Notes: generated from the letters alone by a model not told the origin. Positions 31,308 to 44,145 are shown, counted from the stretch's first letter. The stretch is 64,000 bases of DNA from Caballeronia cordobensis (GCF_001544575.2 NZ_FCNY02000001.1:676654-740653); one strand, 5' to 3'. Program-made: numbers and translations.

Positions 31308-31853
31308 ATGAGCAATCAGGCAATTATCGTAGTGGATATCCAGAACGACTATTTCGCGGGCGGGAAATGGGTATTGGCGGGTGTCGACGCCGCTGCGGAC
31401 AACGCACAGGCGGTCATCAACGCGGCGCGGAAGAACGGCGACCTCGTCGTTCATGTTCAGCACGTGACACTGGACGCGAACGCGCCGTTCTTCGCGCCGG
31501 ATACGGAAGGCGTGCAGCTTCATGCAAAGGCGAAGAACCTGCCGCATGAGCGTGTCGTCGTCAAACACCACATGAATCCGTTTCGCGAAACGGGCTTGCA
31601 AGCGATTCTCGAGCGCAACGGCATCGAAAAAGTCGTCGTGGTGGGGAACATGAGTCACATGTGCATCGACGCGGTCACGCGCCATTCGGCCGACCTCGGA
31701 TACGAAACGACCGTCGTACACGACGCCTGCGCGACGCATGATCTCGAATTCAATGGCGTGCGCGTGCCGGCGGCGCAGGTGCATGCGGCGTTCATGGCGG
31801 CGCTGAAATTCGGGTATGCGAAGGTGGTGTCGGCGGCGGAACTGGTGGGGTAG
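31308..31853 (+). CDS. Isochorismatase-family cysteine hydrolase (nicotinamidase-like)
   Basis: A 181-residue cytoplasmic hydrolase with the catalytic triad of the family: Asp10 (IIVVDIQNDY), Lys86 (VVVKHHMNPF) and Cys119 (VVGNMSHMCIDAV). Family members cleave nicotinamide, isochorismate, N-carbamoyl compounds or related amides; the sequence does not settle the substrate. The start ATG is at 31308 with GGAG ten bases before it. It is followed after 21 bases by a tRNA gene on the opposite strand. Confidence 0.9.
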   Translation: MSNQAIIVVDIQNDYFAGGKWVLAGVDAAADNAQAVINAARKNGDLVVHVQHVTLDANAPFFAPDTEGVQLHAKAKNLPHERVVVKHHMNPFRETGLQAILERNGIEKVVVVGNMSHMCIDAVTRHSADLGYETTVVHDACATHDLEFNGVRVPAAQVHAAFMAALKFGYAKVVSAAELVG

Positions 31854-31874
31854 TACTGCGCCGTTCGAGAAGAT

Positions 31875-31950
31875 TGGCGCGCCCGGCTGGGATCGAACCA
31901 GCAACCCCTGCCTTCGGAGGGCAGTACTCTATCCATTGAGCTACGGGCGC
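31875..31950 (-). tRNA. tRNA-Arg (anticodon CCG)
   Basis: Read on the minus strand, 76 bases fold as a full cloverleaf. The acceptor GCGCCCG pairs with CGGGCGC, the D-arm has GCTC, and the anticodon stem CTGCC/GGCAG carries loop CTCCGAA (anticodon CCG, arginine). The T-arm is GCTGG/CCAGC with loop TTCGATC. The 3' CCA is encoded (31875-31877). It reads the CGG arginine codon. It is a possible integration site for mobile elements, but no integrase is nearby. Confidence 0.96.
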
Positions 31951-32147
31951 ATCGGCGGGAGGCCTTGCGAAGCGGAAAAACTAAGCGCCGGACAAGAAGC
32001 CGGCTGCAAGGCCAATGCGAATCCGAGAGGATACCTGCTTTCCGTGACTTCGTCCATCGCGCGGCCTTCAAGGCAATGCGCGGGAACAGTCAGAAAGCAT
32101 CACACGATTCGGGTAAACGCCCGCTCCGCCGCGTCCGCCACCCCGCG

Positions 32148-32174
32148 CCGACAGTTAAGCGTTCCGTCTATAAT
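32148..32174 (+). promoter_or_regulatory. Promoter before the cytochrome c gene
   Basis: An exact -10 box TATAAT (32169-32174) lies 104 bases before the cytochrome start. The -35 region is poor (CCGACA at 32148-32153, 15-base spacer). The 327-base gap 31951-32277 between the tRNA and this gene otherwise holds nothing I can name besides the likely upstream promoter of the tRNA. Confidence 0.5.
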
Positions 32175-32277
32175 CGACCGTGCCTTTCCCCAAGGCGCGC
32201 TTGAGCGCAATGCATTGCGGTAGCTGTCACGCTGTCACTGAACCGACTCACACCAAAAAACGGGAGACGAGACAAGC

Positions 32278-33186
32278 ATGAGCGAAGCACCCCACGGAGC
32301 CCCGATCAAGACACCCGGCCAACTCATCGCCGCGGTCATCGCGGGATTCGGCATCCCGGTCGCCATCATCATCCTGCTCGCGGTGTACGTGAACAATTCC
32401 ACACGCACCGGCGCGGGCACGGACATCGAACAGTCGGTGAAGGAGCGCATCGCGCCCGCCGCACAGGTCGATATCCGCGACGCCAACGCGCCGCGCGTCT
32501 ACAAAACCGGCGAGGAAGTCTACAAGGCCGTGTGCTCCGCCTGTCACGCGGCAGGCACCGCGGGCGCACCGAAATTCGGCGATGCCGGCGCGTGGTCCGC
32601 GCGCATCGGCGAAGGTTACGACACGCTTTTGCACAACGCGCTCAACGGCAAGGGCGCGATGCCCGCACGCGGCGGCACCAGTCCCGACGATTACTCCGAC
32701 TTCGAAATCGCGCGCGCGGTCGTCTATATGGCGAACGGCAGCGGCGGCAAACTCGCGGAGCCGGCACAACCCGCGCCGGGCGCGGCGGCTTCGGCCGGGG
32801 CTTCGGCGCCCGCCGCGGCTTCGGGTGCCGCGGGCGCATCCGGCGCGCAGGACAATGCGCAGGCGGCGGCAGCCGTCGCGGCGCTCGCATCGGTGCCGCA
32901 GACGGCCGCGGCTCCAGCGGGCGGCGGCGCGCAATCCGCCGACGCAGCTCAGGCCGGCAAGGCGCTTTACGAGCAGGTCTGTCAGGCCTGTCACGCGGCC
33001 GGCGTGCTCAACGCGCCGAAATTCGGCGACAAAGCCGCCTGGGCGCCGCGCCTCAAGGAGCCGATGGACACCGTCTACAACTACGCGCTGCACGGCAAGG
33101 GCGCGATGCCGCCGAAGGGCGGATCGAACGCGCCGGACGCCGATGTCAAGGCAGCCGTCGATTACATGGTGAACGCGTCGAAATAA
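32278..33186 (+). CDS. Diheme cytochrome c (duplicated cytochrome c5 domains)
   Basis: A 302-residue membrane-anchored electron carrier. One N-terminal hydrophobic helix (about 16-38) anchors it, then two similar c-type domains follow, each with a haem motif: CSACH (86-90) and CQACH (235-239). Each domain ends with a methionine ligand region NGKGAMPARGG or HGKGAMPPKGG. An Ala/Pro/Gly-rich linker of about 70 residues separates them. The two halves share long stretches (CHAAG, APKFGD, AW, GKGAMP), so the gene arose by internal duplication. It probably carries electrons in the respiratory chain; the partner is not evident. Convergent with rep. Confidence 0.92.
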   Translation: MSEAPHGAPIKTPGQLIAAVIAGFGIPVAIIILLAVYVNNSTRTGAGTDIEQSVKERIAPAAQVDIRDANAPRVYKTGEEVYKAVCSACHAAGTAGAPKFGDAGAWSARIGEGYDTLLHNALNGKGAMPARGGTSPDDYSDFEIARAVVYMANGSGGKLAEPAQPAPGAAASAGASAPAAASGAAGASGAQDNAQAAAAVAALASVPQTAAAPAGGGAQSADAAQAGKALYEQVCQACHAAGVLNAPKFGDKAAWAPRLKEPMDTVYNYALHGKGAMPPKGGSNAPDADVKAAVDYMVNASK

Positions 33187-33205
33187 GCGGACGCGGGAGG
33201 CGATC

Positions 33206-35293
33206 TCAGTTCTTCTGCAGCATCGCCTTCAACATCGCCATGCGGTCTTTCGGCGACAAAGGCGCTTCTTCCTTGGTCGGCGGCGGGGCGTCGTCGAGCA
33301 GCATCTCGGGGATGAAGCGCGACGGCTCGCACACCACCGTCTCCCGCGCGCGCTTGCGCTTCTTGCACCAGTTCAGATGCAGACTGCGCTGCGCCCGCGT
33401 GATCGCGACATACATCAGCCGCCGCTCTTCCTCCATGCGCGAATCGTCGACGGGCGCGTCATCGTCCGAACTGCCCCGATGCGGCATGATGCCTTCCTCC
33501 ACGCCCACCAGAAACACGTGCGGATACTCCAGCCCCTTCGACGCATGCACCGTCGATAGCCGCACCGCGTCCGGATCTTCCTCCTTGCCTTCGAGCATCG
33601 ACATCAGCGCGACGGTCTGGATCAGGCCGAGCAGGTTCTTGCCTTCGTCGGCGAAACCGTCGGCGGTGTCGTAGCCGGTCTGCTCGACGCCAGGCGCGGC
33701 TGCCGGCTTCGTGCCCTTGCGCTTCAGCCATTCGAGAAATTCGAGGACGTTCTGCCATTTCGACTGCGCCTGCCGCTCGTCGTACGCGTCGTAGAGATAC
33801 GACTCGTAGTGGATGGCTTCCATCATGTCGTCGAGCACTTCGGTCGCGGGATCGCGATCGGCGCGGTCCGACAGACGCCGCATCCACTCGCAGAACGTGC
33901 GCAGCGGCTCGACCTGCCGCGCCGACAGCCGTGCCTCGATGCCGCCCATGAACACCGCCTCGAACAGCGACACCTTCGCCGCGCCCGCAAACGCGCCGAG
34001 CGCTTCGAGCGTCGTGTTGCCGACACCGCGCCGCGGCGTCGTGATCGCGCGGATGAAGGCGGGATCGTCATCGGGATTGGCGATCAGACGCAGATACGCG
34101 ATGAGATCCTTGATCTCGGCCTTGTCGAAGAACGATTGCCCGCCCGAGAGCACATACGGAATGCGCTCGCGCCGCAGCACCTGTTCGAAGATGCGCGCCT
34201 GAAAGTTGCCGCGATAGAGAATCGCGTAGTCGCGGAACTGCGTGCGCCGCTCGAACTTGTGCGCCGACAGGCGAAACACGACCGACTCCGCCTCGTGCTC
34301 CTCGTCGTTGCAACCGGTGACGGTGATCGTGTCGCCCATGCCGTGTTCCGACCACAGCTTCTTCTCGAACAGCTTCGGATTGTTCGCGATGACGTTGTTC
34401 GCCGCCGTCAGAATCCGCACCGTCGAGCGATAGTTCTGCTCGAGCTTGATGACATGCAGCTTCGGAAAATCCTTGCCGAGCTGCGCGAGATTTTCGATGG
34501 TCGCGCCGCGCCAGCCGTAGATGGCCTGATCGTCGTCACCCACGGCGGTGAACGCTGCGCGCGGACCGGCCAGGAGTTTCACCAGTTCGTACTGGCAGGC
34601 GTTGGTGTCCTGATACTCGTCGATCAGCAGATAACGCAAGCGGTTCTGCCACTTGTCGCGCACCTGCTCGTTCTCCGCGAAAAGTTGCGCGGGGCGCAGG
34701 ATCAGATCGTCGAAATCGAGCGCCTGATACGCGTGCAGCGTCGCGGCATAGCTGCGATACACGATCGCCGCCTGATGCTCGTCCTCGTTGGCGGCGAGCA
34801 CGGACGCCTGATCGGGCGAGACCATCGCGTTCTTCCACAGCGAAATGATCGACTGGATCTTGCGGATCAGACCTTTGTCGGTCGTGCCGAGCTGCTCCTG
34901 GACCATGCCGAAGCAGTCGTCCGAATCCATGATGGAGAACTGCGGCTTCAGTCCGACGTGCTCCGCTTCCTGCCGCATGATCTGCACGCCGAGCGAGTGG
35001 AACGTGCAGATCGTCAACTGATTGACCGGGATCTTGCGGCCTTCCTTGCCGGGCGTCGTGAGCGTCTTGCCTTCGAGGAGCTTGCCGGTGCGCTCGCGCA
35101 TTTCGAGCGCGGCCTTGTTCGTGAAGGTGAGCGCGGCGATGTGCTTCGGCTCGAAGCCGCGCCCTTCGATCAGATGCGCGATCTTCTGCGTGATCACGCG
35201 CGTCTTGCCGCTGCCCGCGCCGGCGAGCACGAGACAGGGACCATCGAGATAGCGCACGGCTTCGCTTTGCGCGGCGTTCAGACCTGCGGACAT
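33206..35293 (-). CDS. rep: ATP-dependent DNA helicase Rep (UvrD family)
   Basis: A superfamily 1 3'-5' helicase for replication past obstacles. The 695-residue protein starts MSAGLNAAQSEAVRYLDGP, with Walker A AGAGSGKT, helicase motifs TFTNKAALEM, LIDEYQDTN, VGDDDQAIYGWRGA, KLEQNYRS and TVHASKGLEY, and the C-terminal VAITRAQRSL. Sequence and length fit Rep rather than UvrD (about 720 or more with a C-terminal extension), but the two are close. I placed the start at 35293 (36 codons inside the longest reading) because it matches the family N-terminus. No strong ribosome site is present. Confidence 0.9.
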   Translation of the reverse strand: MSAGLNAAQSEAVRYLDGPCLVLAGAGSGKTRVITQKIAHLIEGRGFEPKHIAALTFTNKAALEMRERTGKLLEGKTLTTPGKEGRKIPVNQLTICTFHSLGVQIMRQEAEHVGLKPQFSIMDSDDCFGMVQEQLGTTDKGLIRKIQSIISLWKNAMVSPDQASVLAANEDEHQAAIVYRSYAATLHAYQALDFDDLILRPAQLFAENEQVRDKWQNRLRYLLIDEYQDTNACQYELVKLLAGPRAAFTAVGDDDQAIYGWRGATIENLAQLGKDFPKLHVIKLEQNYRSTVRILTAANNVIANNPKLFEKKLWSEHGMGDTITVTGCNDEEHEAESVVFRLSAHKFERRTQFRDYAILYRGNFQARIFEQVLRRERIPYVLSGGQSFFDKAEIKDLIAYLRLIANPDDDPAFIRAITTPRRGVGNTTLEALGAFAGAAKVSLFEAVFMGGIEARLSARQVEPLRTFCEWMRRLSDRADRDPATEVLDDMMEAIHYESYLYDAYDERQAQSKWQNVLEFLEWLKRKGTKPAAAPGVEQTGYDTADGFADEGKNLLGLIQTVALMSMLEGKEEDPDAVRLSTVHASKGLEYPHVFLVGVEEGIMPHRGSSDDDAPVDDSRMEEERRLMYVAITRAQRSLHLNWCKKRKRARETVVCEPSRFIPEMLLDDAPPPTKEEAPLSPKDRMAMLKAMLQKN

Positions 35294-35434
35294 CGTGTTG
35301 AGCTTGGAAATTTGGCGCGCGCGGCGGGGCCGGCGCATGGAGGAGAGCGCGATGTTAACACGATAGAACCGGCGCGGTTCCGGCCCTCGTTCGTGCCACA
35401 ATATCCGATCGAATCACGACAGGACGATGCCCGC

Positions 35435-36481
35435 ATGAGCACACCACTTAAAGTTGGCGTAATGGGCTATGGCCTCGCCGGCGCGACGTTTCACGCGCCC
35501 GTCATCGAGCATTGCGGCCGCGCCGAAGTCGCGGCCATCGCGACGAGCCAGGCCGAGCGCGCGCAGGCGGACTATCCGGACGCGCGCATCGTGGCGGATT
35601 TCGACGCGCTCGTCGGCATCGACGATATCGAGGCCGTGGTCATCGCGACGCCGAACGACACGCACTTCGATCTCGCGCACCGTGCATTGTCGGCGGGCAA
35701 GCATGTCGTCGTCGATAAACCCGTGACGCTCTCCGCGCGCGACGCCCGCACGCTCGCCGATCTCGCGCAGCAACGGGGCCTGCTGTTCGCGCCGTTCCAC
35801 AATCGCCGCTGGGACGGCGATTTCATGACGGTGCGCGCGCTGATCGAGAGCGGGCGGCTCGGGCGCGTCACGCATTACGAATCGCATTTTGACCGGTTCC
35901 GCCCGAAAGTGCCGCAGCGCTGGCGCGAGGAAGCGGAGCGCGGCGGCGGCTTGCTGTTCGATCTGGGGCCGCATCTGATCGATCAGGCGCTGACGCTGTT
36001 CGGCGCGCCGCAGACGGTCACGGCCTTCGTAAAAGCGCATCGCGATCACGCGCACGCGCCGGATTACGTGCATCTCGTGCTCGGCTACGGCGACAAAGAG
36101 GTGATCCTGCACGCGAGCGCGCTCGCGGCGCTGGAGCCGCCGCGTTTCGCGATCCACGGCACGCGCGGCAGTTACGTGAAAAACGGGCTGGATACGCAGG
36201 AAGACCAGTTGCGCGCGGGCATGCGGCCGGGCAATCCGGAGTTCGCGAAGAATCCGCCGGGCTTGCTGCGCGAAGTCGATGGCGATCTCGATCTGCGCCA
36301 CGAATTCGCGACGAAAGACGGCGCGTATGTGGAGTTTTATCGCGCGCTGGCGGCGTCGATTCAAGAGGGCAAGCCGTTCCCGGTATCGCCGCAGGATGCG
36401 GTGGATACGATGACGATTATTGAGCTCGCGATTGAGAGTGATCGGGAGGGGAGAAGGGTGGCGTTCGAGCGGCTCGACTGA
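35435..36481 (+). CDS. Gfo/Idh/MocA-family NAD(P)-dependent oxidoreductase
   Basis: The 348-residue protein begins with a Rossmann fold (VGVMGYGLAGATFHAPVI), the family motif GKHVVVDKPVTLS with the conserved lysine of the DKP/EKP signature, and the C-terminal alpha/beta domain with substrate-site histidines in FDLGPHLIDQA. Many members act on sugars, inositol or bile-pigment-like substrates; several in this subgroup are annotated only as oxidoreductases. AGGA is ten bases before the ATG at 35435. Its longer upstream reading is antisense to rep and was discarded. Confidence 0.9.
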   Translation: MSTPLKVGVMGYGLAGATFHAPVIEHCGRAEVAAIATSQAERAQADYPDARIVADFDALVGIDDIEAVVIATPNDTHFDLAHRALSAGKHVVVDKPVTLSARDARTLADLAQQRGLLFAPFHNRRWDGDFMTVRALIESGRLGRVTHYESHFDRFRPKVPQRWREEAERGGGLLFDLGPHLIDQALTLFGAPQTVTAFVKAHRDHAHAPDYVHLVLGYGDKEVILHASALAALEPPRFAIHGTRGSYVKNGLDTQEDQLRAGMRPGNPEFAKNPPGLLREVDGDLDLRHEFATKDGAYVEFYRALAASIQEGKPFPVSPQDAVDTMTIIELAIESDREGRRVAFERLD

Positions 36482-36529
36482 ATCCCTGCCGGCGGGTGCG
36501 CGCCGTCCATCGGACGACCCCGAATCCGT

Positions 36530-36558
36530 TTGACAACCCGAAATCGGTCGCGTAAATT
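36530..36558 (+). promoter_or_regulatory. Sigma-70 promoter of the gcv operon
   Basis: TTGACA (36530-36535), 17-base spacer, TAAATT (36553-36558): nearly consensus. The predicted start near 36565 begins right at the glycine riboswitch. Confidence 0.8.
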
Positions 36559-36565
36559 CTGCCGC

Positions 36566-36803
36566 ACGCGTCGGGAGAGCGCGTGGCCTGTCGTCGCAAC
36601 GAAAAAGGCCGCGCCGCCGAAGGGGCATACCCGCAAACTCTCAGGCAAAAGGACCGACGGCGTCGAGGAACGAAGTTTCCTCGCACTCTGGAGAGCGGCA
36701 GCGGCTTCATCGAAGCCAGTTGCCCACCGAAGGGGCGCGCGATGAATCGCAGCACGAACGTGCACGGTTCGCGCAATCTCTCAGGTACCGAGGACAGAGG
36801 GGT
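36566..36803 (+). promoter_or_regulatory. Tandem glycine riboswitch
   Basis: Two glycine aptamers stand in tandem before gcvT. Aptamer 1 (about 36566-36662) has CGGGAGAG, GCCGAAGGGGC-like core, CTCTCAGGCAAAAGGACCG. Aptamer 2 (about 36684-36803) has CTCTGGAGAG, ACCGAAGGGGC, CTCTCAGGTACCGAGGACAGAG, whose ends CTCTG/CAGAG close its P1 stem. Glycine binding usually switches on gcvTHP so that excess glycine is degraded. The region between aptamer 2 and the gcvT start (36804-36922) would hold the expression platform. This, with the promoter, accounts for the 441-base gap 36482-36922. Confidence 0.95.
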
Positions 36804-36922
36804 CACGCATCGCAACCGCTCGCGGCATGAGCCTTGCGCGCTGCTTCCGGCAGCACGAAGGCGCATCCGATAAGCGAATACTGCGCTGCGTGGCCTTTTT
36901 TGTTTCGCGAACCGAGGCCCCG

Positions 36923-38047
36923 ATGACTTCACTTCAACAGACGCCCCTGCACGCCGCCCACCTCGCGCTCAACGCGCGCATGGTCGATTTCGGCGGCTGG
37001 GACATGCCCGTCAACTACGGTTCGCAGATCGACGAGCATCGCGCGGTGCGCACAGACGCCGGCATGTTCGACGTGTCGCACATGCGCGTCGTCGATTTCG
37101 AAGGCGAGGCCGTCCGCGAATTCTTCAGGTACGCAATCGCCAATAACGTCGACAAGCTCACGACGCCCGGCCGCGCCCTCTATTCGTGCCTGCTCAACGG
37201 CAACGGCGGCGTCATCGACGATCTGATCGTCTACTACTTTTCCGAAACGAGTTTCCGCGTCGTCGTGAATGCGGGCACGGCGGAGAAGGACATCGCCTGG
37301 TTCGGTCAGTTGAATGCCGAGGGCGAATTCAATCTTTCCATCACGCCGCGCCGCGATCTCGCGATCATCGCCGTGCAGGGCCCGAACGCGCGCGAAAAAA
37401 CCTGGCAAGTGCTGCCCGACACGCGCGCGCAAACGCAGGACATCAAGCCGTTCAACGCCGTCACGGTTCAATCCGCGAAATTCGGCGAACTGATGCTCGC
37501 GCGCACCGGTTACACCGGCGAAGACGGTTTTGAGATCGTCGTCCCGGCGACGCATGTCGAAGCGCTGTGGAACGCGCTCGCCGATGCAGGCGTGAAGCCC
37601 GCCGGCCTCGGCGCGCGCGACACGCTGCGTCTCGAAGCGGGCATGAACCTTTACGGCCAGGACATGGACGACGACGTATCGCCGCTCGACGCCGGCCTCG
37701 CGTGGACCGTCGATCTGAAAACGGAACGCGATTTCGTCGGCCGCAGCGCGCTGGAGGCGAACGGCTCGAAGGCGAGCTTCGTCGGGCTCGTGCTCATCAA
37801 GGAAAACGGCAAGGCGGGCGGCGTGCTGCGCGCGCATCAGAAAGTCGTGACGCAACAAGGCGAGGGCGAGATCACGAGCGGCACGTTTTCGCCGTCGATG
37901 CAGGAATCGATCGCGTTCGCGCGCGTGCCGGCGGGTGTTGCAGCGGGCGACACGGTGCAGGTCGTCATCCGCGACAAACAGCTTCCCGCGCGCGTGGTAA
38001 AACTTCCGTTCGTGCGCAACGGCAAGGTTCTGGTCGAACTTTCGTAA
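36923..38047 (+). CDS. gcvT: Glycine cleavage system T protein (aminomethyltransferase)
   Basis: Transfers the methylene group of glycine, carried on lipoyl-GcvH, to tetrahydrofolate. The 374-residue protein has [23 protein letters not shown] at its N-terminal half, [10 protein letters not shown], the folate-site region [14 protein letters not shown] and [17 protein letters not shown] start it at ATG 36923 with GAGG six bases upstream; the longer reading runs back into the riboswitch. First gene of gcvTHP. Confidence 0.96.
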   Translation: MTSLQQTPLHAAHLALNARMVDFGGWDMPVNYGSQIDEHRAVRTDAGMFDVSHMRVVDFEGEAVREFFRYAIANNVDKLTTPGRALYSCLLNGNGGVIDDLIVYYFSETSFRVVVNAGTAEKDIAWFGQLNAEGEFNLSITPRRDLAIIAVQGPNAREKTWQVLPDTRAQTQDIKPFNAVTVQSAKFGELMLARTGYTGEDGFEIVVPATHVEALWNALADAGVKPAGLGARDTLRLEAGMNLYGQDMDDDVSPLDAGLAWTVDLKTERDFVGRSALEANGSKASFVGLVLIKENGKAGGVLRAHQKVVTQQGEGEITSGTFSPSMQESIAFARVPAGVAAGDTVQVVIRDKQLPARVVKLPFVRNGKVLVELS

Positions 38048-38109
38048 CGCCGTCGCGCCCGTTCCCTCCGATCAAGAAACTCACGAAAGAACCACGCAAG
38101 GAGCATTCA

Positions 38110-38490
38110 ATGAGCATCCCGGCCGATCTGAAATACACCGAATCGCACGAATGGGTCCGCACCGAAGCCGACGGCACGCTGACCGTCGGCATCACCGATC
38201 ACGCGCAGGAAGCGCTCGGCGACATCGTGTTCGTCGAACTGCCGGCCGCGGGCAAGACCGTCGCGGCGGGCGATGCGATCGCCGTCATCGAATCGGTGAA
38301 GGCCGCTTCCGATATCTACGCACCGGTCTCGGGCGAAGTGGTCGCGTCGAACGACGCGCTCACGTCCGCGCCGGATCAGGTCAACGGCGCGCCGTACGAA
38401 AGCTGGCTCTTCAAGATCAAGCCGTCGGGCGACGCCGGCCTCGACAAGTTGCTCGATGCCGAAGGCTACGGCAAGTCGATCGGCGAATAA
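38110..38490 (+). CDS. gcvH: Glycine cleavage system H protein (lipoyl carrier)
   Basis: A 126-residue lipoyl carrier that shuttles the aminomethyl group between GcvP and GcvT. The lipoylated lysine is Lys64 in [12 protein letters not shown]. The start [16 protein letters not shown] is typical, with AAGGAG seven bases before the ATG. Complete. Confidence 0.97.
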   Translation: MSIPADLKYTESHEWVRTEADGTLTVGITDHAQEALGDIVFVELPAAGKTVAAGDAIAVIESVKAASDIYAPVSGEVVASNDALTSAPDQVNGAPYESWLFKIKPSGDAGLDKLLDAEGYGKSIGE

Positions 38491-38541
38491 TCTATCTCAC
38501 GGACGAAGGCCGCCGCGCCTTCGTCGTCAGCAGGAATTCAC

Positions 38542-41469
<2,928 letters not shown>

Positions 41470-41561
41470 GCTGACAACGTAAAGCATTGTCGGACGGTAT
41501 CGCGGCGCGCGTCGAACCGGCTAACATCTCACCCCGGACCAAAGCCAATCAAGGAGTTCGC

Positions 41562-42653
41562 ATGGCGCGGAAGGTGCGAGAGATGAAACAAATAGGCCGA
41601 TTCACGGCGCTGGCGATACTGTGCGCATGCTCGTTGACGGCGCAAGCCGCGATGAATTTCTGCGCCGCGCCCGCGATGCAGACGAGCGAGCGCACCAATG
41701 CCGATCCCGGCGTGAAGGCGCTCGTGAAGACGGTGCAATCGCACGTCAACGATCAGCCGAAACCGCGCGCGAAGCTGCACACCGAAGGCACGCTGCCGCA
41801 CGAAGGCATTTACGACGAGAGCATCGAAGCCGAAAAAGATCTCGGCCTGATGCGCGATGCGGCGCTCGCGTGGCGTGCGACCGGCGACGAGCGCTATCTG
41901 CGTCTCGTCGACCGATTTCTGCTGGCGTGGACCACGACGTATCAGCCGAGCTTCAACCCGATCGACGAGACCCATTTCGAATCGTTGATTCTCGCGTACG
42001 ACCTCACGGCGAGCGCGTTGCCCGTGAAGACGCGCAACGCGGCGAACGCCTTCATCACGAAGATGGTGACGGGCTACGTCGCCGATATGGACAAGCAACC
42101 GCGTCCGCTCACAGGCAATTACCGCAACAACTGGCAGAGCCACCGCGTGAAACTGGTCGCGATGGGCGCGTTCACCATCGACGACCGCAAGCTCATCAAC
42201 GCGGCGCAGCGGCTGTTCGTCGAGCATATCGGCGACAACATCGCGCCGGACGGATCGACGGTCGATTTCGCCGAACGCGATGCGCTGCGCTACGTCACCT
42301 ACGATCTTCAGCCGCTCGTCACGGCGGCGCTCGCCGCGCGGCGGCACAACCGCAACTGGCTGCCGGAGCGCGCGCAGTCGGGCGCGACGCTGGCCGTGGC
42401 GCTCAACTGGCTCACGCCGTATGCGCTCGGCACGAAGACGCATGACGAATTCGTGAAGTCGTCCGTGGCTTTCGACGCCAAGCGTCGCGAAGCCGGATTG
42501 CCGGGCTTTTCGGGTCAGTGGGACCCGAAGAACGCGGCGGAACTCTTTCATCTGGCGGCGCGTCTCGACGGCCGCTACACGCCGGTCGCGCTGCGGCTCG
42601 CACCGACGCCGCCCGCCTGGCTCGCGGTGTGTCTGCCGCTGCCGGCGCGTTAA
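41562..42653 (+). CDS. Exported protein of the alginate lyase superfamily
   Basis: A 363-residue exported protein with a signal peptide (residues about 8-31, FTALAILCACSLTAQAA). The mature part is an alpha-helical toroid like alginate lyase (PL5 type): long helices with LAWRATGDERYLRLVDRFLLAWT, DETHFESLILAYDLTASAL, and the sugar-site region NYRNNWQSHRVKLVAMGAF. In AlgL the corresponding motif is NNHSYW; here NNWQSH keeps the Asn pair and a His. Activity on alginate is unproved; related family proteins act on other uronates or are inactive. AAGGAG is six bases before ATG 41562. It sits between gcvP and sdaA, an odd neighbour for a polysaccharide enzyme. Confidence 0.7.
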   Translation: MARKVREMKQIGRFTALAILCACSLTAQAAMNFCAAPAMQTSERTNADPGVKALVKTVQSHVNDQPKPRAKLHTEGTLPHEGIYDESIEAEKDLGLMRDAALAWRATGDERYLRLVDRFLLAWTTTYQPSFNPIDETHFESLILAYDLTASALPVKTRNAANAFITKMVTGYVADMDKQPRPLTGNYRNNWQSHRVKLVAMGAFTIDDRKLINAAQRLFVEHIGDNIAPDGSTVDFAERDALRYVTYDLQPLVTAALAARRHNRNWLPERAQSGATLAVALNWLTPYALGTKTHDEFVKSSVAFDAKRREAGLPGFSGQWDPKNAAELFHLAARLDGRYTPVALRLAPTPPAWLAVCLPLPAR

Positions 42654-42674
42654 AACTTTCGGGTAGGTGATGTC

Positions 42675-44063
42675 ATGGCAGTCAGCGTATTCGACCTCTT
42701 CAAGATCGGCATCGGACCTTCGAGCTCGCACACCGTCGGACCGATGCGCGCCGCCTTGATGTTCGCGCAAGGGCTCGAGCGCGACGGGCTGCTCGCCTCG
42801 ACGGCGTCGGTGAAATGCGAGTTGTACGGCTCGCTCGGCGCGACGGGCAAGGGCCACGGCACCGACCGCGGCGTGATGCTCGGCCTGATGGGCGACGCGC
42901 CCGATACCGTCGATGCCTCGCGCATCGTGCCGCGGCTCGACGCCGTGCGCGCCTCGAAGAAGCTGGCGCTGCTCGGCACGCACGAGATTCCGTTCACGCT
43001 GAAAGAATGCATCGTGTTTTATCGGCAAGCGTTGCCGGAGCATCCGAACGGCATGAAGCTCTACGCTTTCGACGCGCACGGCGCACTGCTGCGTGAAGCG
43101 ACGTATCTGTCGGTCGGCGGCGGTTTCGTCGTGACGGCGGGCGCGGCGAACACCGCGGTGCTGACCGCGCACGAGCAGTTGCCGTATCCGTTCCAGACCG
43201 GCGACGAGTTGATGAAGATGTGCGCGGAATCGGGCAAATCGATCGCGCAGCTGATGTGGGAAAACGAGCGCGTCTGGCATAGCGAGGAAGCGATTCGCGC
43301 CGGGCTGCTGCGCATCTGGGACGTGATGCAGGATTGCGTCGCGCGCGGGTGCGGCATCGGCAATCCGGAGGCGGAAGGTTGTTTGCCCGGGCCGTTTCAG
43401 GTGAAACGGCGCGCGCCGCAGTTGTATCGCGCGCTGGCGGGCAAGCCGGAACAGGCGCTGCGGGATCCGTTGTCGATGATCGACTGGATCAATCTCTATG
43501 CGATCGCGGTGAACGAAGAGAATGCGATCGGCGGACGGGTCGTGACTGCGCCGACGAACGGCGCGGCGGGGATCATCCCGGCGGTGCTGCATTACTACGA
43601 CCGGTTCGTGCCGGGTTCGAACACGCAGGGCGTGATCGATTTTCTTTTGACGGCGGCGGCCATCGGCATTCTGTACAAGATGAATGCTTCCATCTCCGGC
43701 GCCGAGGTGGGATGTCAGGGCGAAGTCGGCGTCGCGTGCTCGATGGCGGCCGGCGCCTTGGCGGCCGTGCTCGGCGGAACGCCTGCGCAAGTGGAGAATG
43801 CCGCGGAAATCGGCATGGAGCATAACCTCGGGCTGACTTGCGATCCGGTTGGCGGCATGGTGCAGATTCCGTGCATCGAGCGCAACGCGATGGGCTCGGT
43901 GAAGGCCGTCAACGCCGCGCGCATGGCCATGCGTGGCGACGGGTCGCATTATGTTTCGCTGGACTCCGTCATCAAGACGATGCGGGAGACGGGCGCGGAT
44001 ATGAAGACCAAATATAAAGAGACGTCGCGCGGCGGGTTGGCGGTGAATATTGTGGAGTGTTGA
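42675..44063 (+). CDS. sdaA: L-serine ammonia-lyase, single-chain iron-sulphur type
   Basis: Converts L-serine to pyruvate and ammonia with a [4Fe-4S] cluster, not PLP. The 462-residue protein starts [24 protein letters not shown], the substrate loop of the family, and has the alpha domain with [37 protein letters not shown] and [18 protein letters not shown]. Cysteines in CQGE, CDPV and IPC are the cluster ligands. It starts 21 bases after the lyase-like gene. Together with gcv it lets the cell burn glycine through serine. Confidence 0.96.
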   Translation: MAVSVFDLFKIGIGPSSSHTVGPMRAALMFAQGLERDGLLASTASVKCELYGSLGATGKGHGTDRGVMLGLMGDAPDTVDASRIVPRLDAVRASKKLALLGTHEIPFTLKECIVFYRQALPEHPNGMKLYAFDAHGALLREATYLSVGGGFVVTAGAANTAVLTAHEQLPYPFQTGDELMKMCAESGKSIAQLMWENERVWHSEEAIRAGLLRIWDVMQDCVARGCGIGNPEAEGCLPGPFQVKRRAPQLYRALAGKPEQALRDPLSMIDWINLYAIAVNEENAIGGRVVTAPTNGAAGIIPAVLHYYDRFVPGSNTQGVIDFLLTAAAIGILYKMNASISGAEVGCQGEVGVACSMAAGALAAVLGGTPAQVENAAEIGMEHNLGLTCDPVGGMVQIPCIERNAMGSVKAVNAARMAMRGDGSHYVSLDSVIKTMRETGADMKTKYKETSRGGLAVNIVEC

Positions 44064-44145
44064 GGGCTTATATCGGGCCGCGATGAGGCGCAAGTCGTCC
44101 ATCCGGCCGATTTCCGGCGCGCGAATCATTGCTTAGGATGACGAT

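Noticed and set aside
31875..31950. tRNA-Arg as an integration site of a genomic island
   Set aside because: No integrase, no duplicated tRNA end and no unusual cargo next to it.
33809..35434. Long plus-strand reading before the Gfo/Idh/MocA oxidoreductase
   Set aside because: It is antisense to rep; the real start is the ATG at 35435 with a ribosome site and Rossmann fold right after it.
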